Shown piece by piece: positions 25,378-34,226 of a stretch of 50,467 nucleotides of DNA. Position 1 is the first letter of the stretch. The number at the start of each line of letters is the position of its first letter. The stretch covers positions 21,061-71,527 of the forward strand of contig PMZR01000090.1 in the NCBI GenBank assembly GCA_003170135.1, in the 5' to 3' direction. The notes beneath the pieces are model-generated. The model was not told the DNA's origin, made no database searches, and worked only from the letters and a program-made list of their open reading frames with translations. The translations under genes and the position numbers were made by a program. The DNA is from Acidobacteriota bacterium (GTDB lineage: Bacteria > Acidobacteriota > Vicinamibacteria > Vicinamibacterales > Fen-181).

Positions 25378-27019
25378 GGTCGCCACCCTCACGGCGTTCG
25401 CCGGCAGCCATCCGGGGCTGCGGCGCGAGAACAACGAGGACCGCTGCCACGCCGATGCCGAGCGCGGCATCTTCTTCGTGATCGACGGCGTGGGCGGCCA
25501 GGCGGCCGGGGACAAGGCGGCTGAGATCGCCCAGGCGATGCTGCTCGCCCGCCTCGAACGCGAGACGGGCAGCGTCGTCGAACGCATCCGCGAAGCCATC
25601 ACGCTCGCCAATAACGAAATTCACCGTGCCGGCCAGGGCGACCCGCGCTGGACCGGCATGGCGTGCGTGCTGACGGTTGCCATCGTGCGCGACAACCGCG
25701 TCACGGTCGGTCACGTCGGCGATACCCGGCTCTACAAGCTGCGCGACGGCGCCATCCGCAAGGTGACGCGCGACCATTCGCCGGTCGGCGACCGCGAGGA
25801 TCGCGGCGAGCTGAGCGAGAGCGAGGCGATGCGGCATCCCCGCCGGAATGAAATCTACCGCGACGTCGGGTCGGCGCCGCACAGCCCCGCCGACGAGGAG
25901 TTCATCGACGTCGTCGAGTTGGCCTTCGAGCCCGACAGCGCCCTGCTGCTCTGCACCGACGGGCTGAGCGATCTGGTCTCCTCCACACAGATTGCCGACA
26001 TCGCCGCCAAGCATGCGGGCGATGCGGCGCTTGCCGTCGAAGCGCTGCTGGCGGCGGCGAACGAGGCGGGAGGCAAGGACAACATCAGCGCGGTGTTCGT
26101 CGTGGGCGAGCAGTTTGCCGCGGCGACGGCGGGACGTGCGGGGAACGGGCGTTCCGGCGTGTCCGGCCGGACCAGGCTCCGCTCCACGTGGCACTCGATT
26201 GAGTATTCGCGCGCCCTGGCGCTTCTGGCCGGCGGCGTGCTGGGCATCGCGCTGGTGCTCGGCGCGCTTGCCTGGACACGCCAGGCGCCGATCCTCGTTC
26301 GCGACCTGCTGCCCGCCTCGGCCTGGCCGCGCACCTGGGTCGTCAGCCAGGACCGGGCGGGGGATTTCGCGTCGATTCACGAGGCGCTGGAACGCGCGCA
26401 TGCCGGGGACACGATCCGCGTGGAGCCTGGCGAGTACGCGGAACGCCTGATCCTGGTCGGATCGGTGTCGCTCGTCAGCACCGTGCCCCATGGGGCGGTG
26501 ATCGTGGCGCCCGCCGAGGCCCCGGCCGGGTCGATCGCGGTCGAGTTGCACGCGGGCCAGGTGCGGTTCAGCGGATTCCGGATCGCGGGCGACGCGAAGC
26601 GCCCGCTTGCCGTCGGCATCCGGCTGCGGCGGGCGGGCGGCGAGATCGACGGCGTCGAGATTTCGGGAACACGCGTCGCCGGCATCGAGATCGACGGACA
26701 GTCGCAGGCCGTCGTCCGCTCGAGCTACATCCACGACAACGCCGGGTTCGGCGTGGTCGTCGGGCAGGCGGCAAGCCCGAAACTGCTGCACAACGTGATT
26801 GCCGACAACGGCCGTCAAATGGACGCGCCACGGCCCGGCCTCGAAGTTCACGAGACCGCCAAGCCCGTGCTCTTCGGCAACATCATCGTGAACAACGGCA
26901 TCGACGTCATCCGGGGCCTGAGCCCTGCACAGCGCGAAGAGGTCGCCCGCGACAACATCGTCGGCCGGCCGGCGCCGGCGACGATTGCGAAGCCAGCGCC
27001 GCCGCGACGGTCGAAGTAA
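25370..27019 (+). CDS. PP2C Ser/Thr phosphatase fused to extracytoplasmic beta-helix
   Basis: 549 residues. Residues 1 to about 250 are a PP2C (PstP-like) metal-dependent phosphatase with ENNEDR, DGVGG, GHVGDTRLY, CTDGLSD and GGKDNIS. A membrane helix (about 283-303, LALLAGGVLGIALVLGALAW) follows. Residues about 320-530 form a right-handed parallel beta-helix (NosD/pectate-lyase-like, with IHEALERAHAGDTIRVEPG and SSYIHDNAGFGVVVG), predicted to lie outside the membrane. It should remove phosphates placed by the kinase encoded next. The outer helix may sense cell-wall sugars. The ATG at 25370 lies within the end of the microprotein gene. Confidence 0.9.
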   Translation: MPEVATLTAFAGSHPGLRRENNEDRCHADAERGIFFVIDGVGGQAAGDKAAEIAQAMLLARLERETGSVVERIREAITLANNEIHRAGQGDPRWTGMACVLTVAIVRDNRVTVGHVGDTRLYKLRDGAIRKVTRDHSPVGDREDRGELSESEAMRHPRRNEIYRDVGSAPHSPADEEFIDVVELAFEPDSALLLCTDGLSDLVSSTQIADIAAKHAGDAALAVEALLAAANEAGGKDNISAVFVVGEQFAAATAGRAGNGRSGVSGRTRLRSTWHSIEYSRALALLAGGVLGIALVLGALAWTRQAPILVRDLLPASAWPRTWVVSQDRAGDFASIHEALERAHAGDTIRVEPGEYAERLILVGSVSLVSTVPHGAVIVAPAEAPAGSIAVELHAGQVRFSGFRIAGDAKRPLAVGIRLRRAGGEIDGVEISGTRVAGIEIDGQSQAVVRSSYIHDNAGFGVVVGQAASPKLLHNVIADNGRQMDAPRPGLEVHETAKPVLFGNIIVNNGIDVIRGLSPAQREEVARDNIVGRPAPATIAKPAPPRRSK

Positions 27020-27041
27020 GGATCGGGGAACTACACACCAC

Positions 27042-29204
27042 ATGCTCGATCGGCAGTTCGGCAGGTACGAGTTGATACGACGCCTGGGGCGGGGCGGGAT
27101 GGCGGACGTCTATCTCGCGCGCGACGGCGCCCACGATCGCCAGGTCGCGATCAAGCTCGTCGAACTGCGGCCCGACCGCGAATCGCGGGAGATCTACGAC
27201 GCCGAGCGGCGCGGCGCGATGCTGCAGGAGCAGTTCTGCCATCTCGATTCACACGTGCCGCAGGTGCACGAATACGGCACGTGCGACGGTCACTTCTACC
27301 TCGACATGGAGTACGTCGACGGCGAGGACCTGGCCGAGCGCATCGCCCGCGGCCCGATCGCGCCCGATCACGCGGCGGCCATCGCCGCCGACATCTGCGA
27401 ATTCCTGCAGAAGGCGCACGGCTTCGAAACCGCCGTCGATGCGGCGTCGATTCGCGGCATCATCCACGGAGACATCAAGCCGAAGAACATCCGCATCAAC
27501 GGCGAGGGGCGGGTGAAGGTGCTCGACTTCGGCATCGCGAAGGGCCTGTCGCTCACGCGGAAGCTGACCCGCAACGACTTCGGCAGCCTCGGGTATCTCT
27601 CGCCTGAGCGCCTCGAGACCGGCGAAGTGGACGTGCACGCGGACTGCTGGTCGGTCGGCGTCCTGCTCTACGAGATGCTGGCCGGCGCGCCGCCCTTCGA
27701 TCACCGCGACGCGCAGCGGCTCGAACAGCTGATTCGCGCGCGCCAGGCGCCCCCGGCGCTGTCCGACCAGTGTCCGGCCGCGCTGGTTCGCATCGTGATG
27801 AAGATGCTGGCGCCGAGCGTGGTGAGGCGATACCCGGACGCGGTAACGATGCTGAGCGATCTGCGGGCGTTCCGCGCGGGCGAGCCGACCGTGGCGGATC
27901 GCAGCTGGCTGGCCGACGCGAACGACGCGGAAGCGACCCGGCGAATTCCGGCACCGACCGACGGCGAGCCGGGCGACCAGGCGACGCGCCGAACCGGCGC
28001 GCCCGCGCCGGCGCTCGCCGGTCACGAAGGCTCGAGCGAAGGTGCCCCGGCAAGTGCACTCGCCACGCTCGCCGCGGCCGACCTCGCCGCGGGCACCTCG
28101 GACGCTCTTGCCGGTGCCCCGAGCCTCGCGCCCGCGGACACGGAAGCGACGCGCCGGACGGCGGCTGCCCCAGGGGCCGGCGGCAGCGACGCGACGGTAC
28201 GCACCAGCGCCGCACCACCGGCCGTGCCTGCTCCGGTGCCTGCGCGCACGAACGCGAGTTCCGCGTTGATCGGTCGATGGCTGCGTCCCGGCCGGGCGCT
28301 GGTGGCAACCGTCGCCGTCGTGGTCCTGTTCTTTGTCGGCCTCGCATGGAACGAAGCGAGCGTGTGGAGCGCGGCGCGCGAGCTGCGCGTCGGCCTGGCG
28401 ACGCGGCAAGGCCCCGAAGTGACGCAAATCTGGGACCAGTACCAGGCGCTCTCGCGGCGCAGCCTGCTCGGTCTCGGTCTGACGGGTCTGCCGGCGGCGC
28501 TGAAGGAACGGCTGGTGTCGCAGGCGGATCAGGTGATTGCGGACTACCGGCAGGACGCGCCGGCGGTGCGGGAGGCACAGTGGCGCGGCGCCGCCGAGTC
28601 GCTCACCAATGCGCTGCGGCTCGATCCCGGCGACCGCACCGTGACCGCGAGCCTCCGCTACTGCGAAGGCCACCTCCAGCGCATCACCGGGGAAGCGCGG
28701 ATCCGCAAGAAGCTGCCGGCAGTCGAGAACCTGCACGAGGCGGTCAATCAGTTCCAGGAAGCGGCGCGCCTGAATTCCCGCTGGCCGGACCCGTACCTCG
28801 GTCTGGCGCGTGTCTACATCTACGGCCTGAACGATCTCGACAAGGCGAGCGACGCGCTCGACCAGGCCGAACAGCGCGGCTACAGGCGAGGCAACCGCGA
28901 GCTCGTGCAGCTGGCGGACGGGTACCGGCGCCGCGCGACCCGCATGGTGGCGCAGGCGGACACGATGCGCAGCCTGCCGCAGGAACCCGAGTGCCTGCAA
29001 AAGGCAGCGGACGATTACGCCAAGTCGCTCGATCTCTACGGCAAGGCAATCGGCTTCGGCGAGGCGGGCACCTACCTGAAACAGGTGCAGAAGCAGCTCG
29101 ACCAGGTGACGGCGCGGCTGGACCGCCTCAAACAGGATGCGGCGGCCAAGAGTGCCGAGTCGGGGATCAAGGGACTGCTGCGATCGATATTGGGGGGAAA
29201 GTGA
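27042..29204 (+). CDS. Transmembrane Ser/Thr protein kinase (PknB-like) with TPR-like outer region
   Basis: 720 residues. Residues 8-275 are a Hanks-type kinase: glycine loop GRGGMADVYLA, VAIK lysine, catalytic loop H142-G-D144-IKPKN (HGD instead of HRD), D162-FG and SPERL. A Pro/Ala linker (about 290-400) holds four copies of an (E/Q/D)AT(R/V)R motif. A membrane helix (about 419-438) precedes an extracytoplasmic helical region of about 280 residues resembling TPR repeats, in place of the PASTA domains of actinobacterial PknB. The ATG at 27042 gives MLDRQFGRYEL; a GGGG stretch about 11-14 bases upstream is a poor ribosome site. It probably regulates wall synthesis through FHA partners and the SEDS-PBP protein. 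Confidence 0.92.
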   Translation: MLDRQFGRYELIRRLGRGGMADVYLARDGAHDRQVAIKLVELRPDRESREIYDAERRGAMLQEQFCHLDSHVPQVHEYGTCDGHFYLDMEYVDGEDLAERIARGPIAPDHAAAIAADICEFLQKAHGFETAVDAASIRGIIHGDIKPKNIRINGEGRVKVLDFGIAKGLSLTRKLTRNDFGSLGYLSPERLETGEVDVHADCWSVGVLLYEMLAGAPPFDHRDAQRLEQLIRARQAPPALSDQCPAALVRIVMKMLAPSVVRRYPDAVTMLSDLRAFRAGEPTVADRSWLADANDAEATRRIPAPTDGEPGDQATRRTGAPAPALAGHEGSSEGAPASALATLAAADLAAGTSDALAGAPSLAPADTEATRRTAAAPGAGGSDATVRTSAAPPAVPAPVPARTNASSALIGRWLRPGRALVATVAVVVLFFVGLAWNEASVWSAARELRVGLATRQGPEVTQIWDQYQALSRRSLLGLGLTGLPAALKERLVSQADQVIADYRQDAPAVREAQWRGAAESLTNALRLDPGDRTVTASLRYCEGHLQRITGEARIRKKLPAVENLHEAVNQFQEAARLNSRWPDPYLGLARVYIYGLNDLDKASDALDQAEQRGYRRGNRELVQLADGYRRRATRMVAQADTMRSLPQEPECLQKAADDYAKSLDLYGKAIGFGEAGTYLKQVQKQLDQVTARLDRLKQDAAAKSAESGIKGLLRSILGGK

Positions 29205-29218
29205 TCGACGGACGCCCT

Positions 29219-29260
29219 GTTGACGGTTAACTATCGACTGTTAACGGTTAACTATTCACT
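29219..29260. repeat. Heptamer array upstream of the SEDS-PBP gene
   Basis: Six units in strict 7-base register: GTTGACG, GTTAACT, ATCGACT, GTTAACG, GTTAACT, ATTCACT. It fills most of the 67-base gap between the kinase stop and the SEDS-PBP start, leaving no recognisable ribosome site. Confidence 0.75.
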
Positions 29261-29271
29261 ACCACCGACCG

Positions 29272-32200
29272 ATGCGAATCACCTACAGCACTGCGGCCGA
29301 TCGGGCGACGACGGCCGCCGAGACCCGCAAGGGGGGCCGGCGCGGCATCGAACTCATCGCGCTCACCTGCACGTCTATCGTCTGCCTGGTCGGCCTTCTC
29401 CTGGTGTACAGCGCGAAGACGGCCGCCGCGCCTGATCTCGAACGCCAGGTCAGTGAGCACCGCGTAGTGGATCTCGCCCGCGTGCAGTCCGCCGCGGATC
29501 TGTTGCCCGGGCTCGCGACGATCACCGACCCCGTCCAGCGCCGCATCGTCGCCGACCACCTGTACGAATCCATCGCCGGCGCCGATGCCGGCGCGACACG
29601 CCGGGTTCCCGAAAGCGTGTCCGCGCTGGGCCGGGCCATGGTCACCGCCACCGACATCGCGCGCGACCGCCGCCTCGCGTTCCTCAAAGAGCGGCTCAAG
29701 CCGCTGCCGGCCGCCACTGCGACGCCTGCGGACGCCGAGCGCACGGCTCCCCTGCTGACGCCCGCCGAGCTGGCCGACATCAAGCCATCTTTCATCATCC
29801 GTTCGCTGCCGGGCTACCGGTGGTCCTTCGCGGTTGCGCTGGCCATCTTCTTCGCCGGCTTCTGGCTGGTCCACGTTGCCGGCTGGCTGCGCGGCCGAAC
29901 GAACGACGCGCTGCTCGTGCCGATCGTGCAGGTGTTGTGCGGCGTCGGGCTGATGACGATGGTGAGCCTGCGCGATCCGTGGCGGGACGCGATGCTGTTC
30001 ACGCACTTCGCACAGGGCACCGCGCTGGGCTGCCTGCTGATGGCCGTGGTCTCGGCGATCGACTTCCAGCGCTCGGAGTTGCGCAAGCTGAGTTACGTCC
30101 CGCTGGCCGGCGCGTTCGCGCTGTCGGTGCTGCTCATCCTGTTTGGCAGCGGCCCTGGCTCGAGCGACGCCAAGGTGAACCTGTTCGGCGTGCAACCGGT
30201 CGAAGCGATCCGCGTGCTGGTGCTGCTGTTCCTGGCCGGGTACTTCGCAACCCGGTGGGAGTTCCTGCGCGCGCTCAAGGAAGAGACCGTCCCGCATCCT
30301 GCGCTGAAAGGGTTCGACATTCCCCGCCTGGAGTACGTGCTGCCCGTGGTCGTCGGCATCGGCCTGGTGCTGGCGTTCTTCTTCCTGCAGAAAGACCTCG
30401 GGCCCGCGCTCGTGCTGTCGTGCGTCTTCCTGTCGCTCTACGGCGTCGCGCGCAAGCGCGTGACGCTGGTGGTCGTGGGCCTGTTGCTGCTTGGCACCGG
30501 CTTCGCGGCCGGCTACCTCCTGGACTTCCCGCACACGATCGTGCAGCGCGTGGCGATGTGGCGGGCGCCCTGGGACAACCCGGTGCGCGGCGGCGACCAG
30601 GTCGCGCACGCGATCTGGGCGCTGGCGACCGGCGGATGGTCGGGGAGCGGCCTCGGCCTGGGCGATCCGCGCTTCATTCCCGCGGCGCACACCGATCTGG
30701 TGCTGGCCGCCATCGGCGAGGAACTCGGGTTTGCCGGGCTCGTCGCGATCTTCGGCCTCTACGCGCTGCTGGCCTGGCGCGCGCTGCGGATCGCGCTCGG
30801 CGCACCGGGCGACTACACGTTCTTCCTGGCGCTCGGGATCACGCTCAGTTTCGTGGTCGAACTGCTGCTCATCGCCGGCGGTCTGCTCGGGCTGGTGCCC
30901 CTCACCGGCGTCGTCACGCCGTTCCTCAGCTACGGGCGCTCGTCGATGCTGGCCAACTTCGCGGTGCTGGGGGCGCTGCTATCGACGAGCGAGCGATCGA
31001 CACGAGCGGCGAAGGTCGAGTTCCGCCTACCGGTGCTCGCCCTTGGCGGCGTCATCGCGGTGCTCGGCGCCATCGTCCTTTTGCGAGTCGGACTCATCCA
31101 GGTCTTGCGCGCAGACGAATACGTGTCGGCCGCCGACCTCACGGTCCAGGCCGACGGCATGCGGCGCTTCGAATACAACCCGCGGCTGCTCGCCGTCGCG
31201 CACCAGATCGTCCGCGGCACCATCTACGACCGCAACGGCATCCCGCTCGCCTCCAGCCAACCGGCCGACCTCGACAAGCATCGCGATGATCTCGACAGGC
31301 TCGGCGTGAAGCTGGCGGACCAGTGCCCCCGCCCCACCGCGCGCTGTTACCCGTTCGGCGGCCTCACCTTTCATCTGCTCGGCGACTGGAACAGCAAGGT
31401 GAACTGGGCGGCGAGCAACACGTCGTTCGAGGAACGGGACGATGACCGCGTCCTCAGAGGCTACGACGACCACGCCCGCGTGGTGAGCGTGACGGACCCG
31501 CGCACCGGCGAGGTGACGCACGTCATCCGCCGCGATTATCGGGCCCTGCTCCCCCTCGTGCGCCACCGCTACGAGCCGGATGACCCGGCGGTCAAGCGGC
31601 TGCTCGACGCGCCGCGCAACATCCGGATGTCGATCGACGTACGCCTGCAGGTGCGCCTGGCGGCCGACCTGAAGAAACGCCTCGAGGCCGGCCGAAAGGC
31701 CGCCGGCGCAGCGGTCGTCCTGTCCGACGACGGGGATCTGCTCGCCGCGATCAGCTACCCGTGGCCTGTGCTGGTGGCACCGACGGGCGCCCCGGCCGAC
31801 ACGGAGCGCGTGGCGGACGACCAGGACGAGGCCCTGCTCGACCGCGCGCGCTACGCGCTGTATCCGCCGGGATCGAGCTTCAAGCTGGTGACGGCCGCGG
31901 CGGCGCTCCGCAAGGATCCAGCACTCGCCCACGCGACCTTTGCGTGCGAGCGCCTCCCCGACGGACGCGTCGGCACGCAGATCCGCGGCTGGGCGCGGCC
32001 GATCCGCGATGACGTGCAGGACAAGACGCCGCATGGCACGCTCGACATGCCCGCGGCGCTCATCGTCTCCTGCAACGCGTATTTCGCGCAGCTCGGCATG
32101 CGCATGGGCGCGCAGGCGCTCATCGACACGGCGCACCTGTTCGACATCTCGCTGGCGCAGCCGGAATCGGTCAAACAGGTGCGCGACATGCTGCCGTTCA

Positions 32201-32640
32201 CTGCCTACGGCCAGGGACAGGTGCTTGCCTCGCCGTTCAAGATGGCGCGCGTCGCCGCGACGATCGCCGCCGGCGGCTCGATGCCGTACGGCCGCTGGAT
32301 CGCCGACGACAACAACCGGCGAACCGACGCGGCGCGTCCGATCCTGTCGCCTCCCCTGGCGGGGCTGCTCGCCAAGACGATGCGCGACGTGGTGACGCGC
32401 GGCACGGGGCGGAGCCTGCGTGACGTCGTGCCGGCCATTGCGGGCAAGACCGGAACCGCGGAGGTGAAAGACGCGGCGTCGCATTCCTGGTTCGTAGGGT
32501 TCGCGCCCTACGACGCGCCGGCCGGCAAGCGGATCGCGTTCGCGGTCATCGTCGAACACGGCGGTTACGGCGGCAGCGCCGCCGCGCCGATCGCGGGGGA
32601 CATCGTCGTGGCCGCGCGGCAGCTGGGCGTTATCAAGTAG
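29272..32640 (+). CDS. SEDS glycosyltransferase - class B penicillin-binding protein fusion
   Basis: 1122 residues joining two proteins that usually act as partners. Residues 1 to about 580 are a RodA/FtsW (SEDS) polymerase with many membrane helices, the GGWSGSGLGLGD loop, HTDLVLAAIGEELGF and PLTGVVTPFLSYGRSS. A further membrane helix (about 588-610) starts the class B PBP. It carries a dimerisation region (GTIYDRNG), then the transpeptidase with S868-S-F-K871, S933-C-N935 and K1059-T-G. Together they polymerise and cross-link peptidoglycan. The external loop between the first two SEDS helices is unusually long (about residues 47-180). The ATG at 29272 has no Shine-Dalgarno match. Confidence 0.93.
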   Translation: MRITYSTAADRATTAAETRKGGRRGIELIALTCTSIVCLVGLLLVYSAKTAAAPDLERQVSEHRVVDLARVQSAADLLPGLATITDPVQRRIVADHLYESIAGADAGATRRVPESVSALGRAMVTATDIARDRRLAFLKERLKPLPAATATPADAERTAPLLTPAELADIKPSFIIRSLPGYRWSFAVALAIFFAGFWLVHVAGWLRGRTNDALLVPIVQVLCGVGLMTMVSLRDPWRDAMLFTHFAQGTALGCLLMAVVSAIDFQRSELRKLSYVPLAGAFALSVLLILFGSGPGSSDAKVNLFGVQPVEAIRVLVLLFLAGYFATRWEFLRALKEETVPHPALKGFDIPRLEYVLPVVVGIGLVLAFFFLQKDLGPALVLSCVFLSLYGVARKRVTLVVVGLLLLGTGFAAGYLLDFPHTIVQRVAMWRAPWDNPVRGGDQVAHAIWALATGGWSGSGLGLGDPRFIPAAHTDLVLAAIGEELGFAGLVAIFGLYALLAWRALRIALGAPGDYTFFLALGITLSFVVELLLIAGGLLGLVPLTGVVTPFLSYGRSSMLANFAVLGALLSTSERSTRAAKVEFRLPVLALGGVIAVLGAIVLLRVGLIQVLRADEYVSAADLTVQADGMRRFEYNPRLLAVAHQIVRGTIYDRNGIPLASSQPADLDKHRDDLDRLGVKLADQCPRPTARCYPFGGLTFHLLGDWNSKVNWAASNTSFEERDDDRVLRGYDDHARVVSVTDPRTGEVTHVIRRDYRALLPLVRHRYEPDDPAVKRLLDAPRNIRMSIDVRLQVRLAADLKKRLEAGRKAAGAAVVLSDDGDLLAAISYPWPVLVAPTGAPADTERVADDQDEALLDRARYALYPPGSSFKLVTAAAALRKDPALAHATFACERLPDGRVGTQIRGWARPIRDDVQDKTPHGTLDMPAALIVSCNAYFAQLGMRMGAQALIDTAHLFDISLAQPESVKQVRDMLPFTAYGQGQVLASPFKMARVAATIAAGGSMPYGRWIADDNNRRTDAARPILSPPLAGLLAKTMRDVVTRGTGRSLRDVVPAIAGKTGTAEVKDAASHSWFVGFAPYDAPAGKRIAFAVIVEHGGYGGSAAAPIAGDIVVAARQLGVIK

Positions 32641-32737
32641 TCGTTGATCGTTGGTTGTTGGTTGTTAGTTGTTGGTCGTTGGTCGTTGGTCGCGGTCGTT
32701 GGTCGTTGGTCGTTGGACTTCGGACTTCGGACTTCGG
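32641..32737. repeat. Heptamer array, TCGTTGG x11 then ACTTCGG x3
   Basis: Starting at the base after the SEDS-PBP stop, 14 units run in near-perfect 7-base register. They are TCGTTGG or close variants (32641-32716, one unit short by a base at 32690) followed by three identical ACTTCGG units (32717-32737). It lies between two genes of one operon and 15 bases before the next start codon. Confidence 0.9.
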
Positions 32738-32752
32738 ACGACAAGGATCACC

Positions 32753-33712
32753 ATGGGCATCCTCGACAAGGTCGTCAAGATCGAGAAGCGACTCGAGAAA
32801 CTGGCGGCGCGCAGGGACGCCGCCGCGACGCCGATCGAGATTCGCCGGGCGATTCTCGACAACGTCGAAGAGCAGGTGCGACCGGCCGGGCGTTCCCGCC
32901 AGGTGTTTCCGTACGACCGGCTGACGATCGAGGTGCTCGCCCGCAGGCGTGAGACCGCCGCGGGCACTGCGAAGACGGCAGCGCCCGAACGCGCGGAACT
33001 CGAAGCCGTGTTGAGCCCGGAAGACGGCCTCATCGATGCCATCCGCGAGCGTCTCCAGGAGGCCGGCTGCGACCGTGTCGGTCGCCTCGACGTCTCGGTG
33101 AGAATCGTCAGCAGGGCGCGGCCGGAGTGGAAACCCGGCGCGCTGTTCCAGGTGACGTACCAGCGAAGCGAGGCCGCAGGCGCGCCGCCCGCGGCGCCAC
33201 CCGTCGCCGCCGGTCCACGCCCCCGTGCGTCGAAGCCTGCCGCGGCGGAACCTGCCTCGCCTGGCGCCGGCGCCTCGGCTGCCGGGACCGGCGCGGGCCG
33301 CGCAAGCCCGGCGCCCGCGGCGATGGACGCCGCGAGTCTCCGCCAGGCGCAGTTGGTGGTGCTCGAAGGTGAGGCGACAAAGAAGGCGTACACGCTCAGC
33401 GGCGAACGCACCAACGTCGGCCGGCTGGCCGAGGTGTCCGACAAGCACCGGCGCGTCGTGCGGCGCAACCAGGTCGTGTTCCTCGACGCGGACACCGAGA
33501 CCAACCAGACCGTGTCTCGCGCCCAGGCGCACATCCGCTTCACGCCTCCCGCGCAATTTCGCCTCTTCGACGACCATAGCAGCTATGGCACGCGAATCAT
33601 GCGCGACGGCCGGATGATCGAACTGCCAAGCGGCAGCCCGCGGGGCGTGCAGCTGCGGGCCGGCGACGAGATCTACTTCGGACGCGCGCGGATGTTGTTC
33701 CAGGTGAAATGA
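32753..33712 (+). CDS. FHA domain protein with FhaA-type N-terminal domain
   Basis: 319 residues. The first 120 or so (MGILDKVVKIEKRLEKLAAR, PIEIRRAILDNVEEQV, RLTIEVLARR, LEAVLS, VRIVSR) follow the DUF3662/FhaA N-terminal pattern. A long Ala/Pro-rich linker (about 125-190) leads to a C-terminal FHA domain (about 200-319) with NVGR, the phosphopeptide loop QTVSRAQAHIRF and DDHSSYGTRI. In actinobacteria FhaA binds phosphorylated MviN and PBP regulators; here the partner is probably the kinase or the fusion protein. The ATG at 32753 with AAGGA at 6 bases is the start. An in-frame ATG upstream would translate the heptamer array. Confidence 0.88.
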   Translation: MGILDKVVKIEKRLEKLAARRDAAATPIEIRRAILDNVEEQVRPAGRSRQVFPYDRLTIEVLARRRETAAGTAKTAAPERAELEAVLSPEDGLIDAIRERLQEAGCDRVGRLDVSVRIVSRARPEWKPGALFQVTYQRSEAAGAPPAAPPVAAGPRPRASKPAAAEPASPGAGASAAGTGAGRASPAPAAMDAASLRQAQLVVLEGEATKKAYTLSGERTNVGRLAEVSDKHRRVVRRNQVVFLDADTETNQTVSRAQAHIRFTPPAQFRLFDDHSSYGTRIMRDGRMIELPSGSPRGVQLRAGDEIYFGRARMLFQVK

Positions 33713-33776
33713 CCGCGGCGTCCCGTCCGCCCGTCCGTGATATGGTAGGCCCTCGCGAACCCCCGGACGACAACTC

Positions 33777-34226
33777 ATGCACATCGTCGCAGACGAGACG
33801 CGCTGCAGCGGCTGCAGGGCGTGCGAGGTCGCGTGCGTCGCCCGCCATGACGGGCGCTTCGGCACCGCCACCGCGCGCGTCCGCGTCGCGAAGATCGAAG
33901 CCCGGGGCACCGATCATCCACGGCTGTGCCGGCAATGCGCCGACGCGCCATGCGTGGAGGCGTGCCCTGCCGGCGCGTTGCACGTGGATCTGGTGACGGG
34001 CGCCATCGGACTCGATCGCGACCTCTGCCTCATCTGTCCGGCCTGTGCCGACGCTTGTCCCTTCGGCGTCGTGCATGTCGATCCCGCCACCGGCCTGCCG
34101 CTCATCTGCGATCTCTGCGGCGGCGATCCCGCCTGCCTGAAGCGATGCGTGACGGGCGCGCTTTCACGCGCGGACGCCGCGAGCCGCCACGGGACGGCGC
34201 ACCCGCCGGAGGCCGACGGTGTTTAG
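33777..34226 (+). CDS. 4Fe-4S dicluster ferredoxin-like electron carrier
   Basis: 149 residues with four cysteine groups: CSGCRACEVAC, CRQCADAPCVEAC, CLICPACADAC and CDLCGGDPACLKRC. The pattern suits several [4Fe-4S] clusters, as in the HycB/AorFdx-like small subunits that serve molybdenum or tungsten enzymes. It should carry electrons to or from the oxidoreductase encoded immediately downstream, whose start overlaps this gene's end by 8 bases. The ATG at 33777 begins MHIVADE. No signal peptide, so cytoplasmic. Confidence 0.9.
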   Translation: MHIVADETRCSGCRACEVACVARHDGRFGTATARVRVAKIEARGTDHPRLCRQCADAPCVEACPAGALHVDLVTGAIGLDRDLCLICPACADACPFGVVHVDPATGLPLICDLCGGDPACLKRCVTGALSRADAASRHGTAHPPEADGV

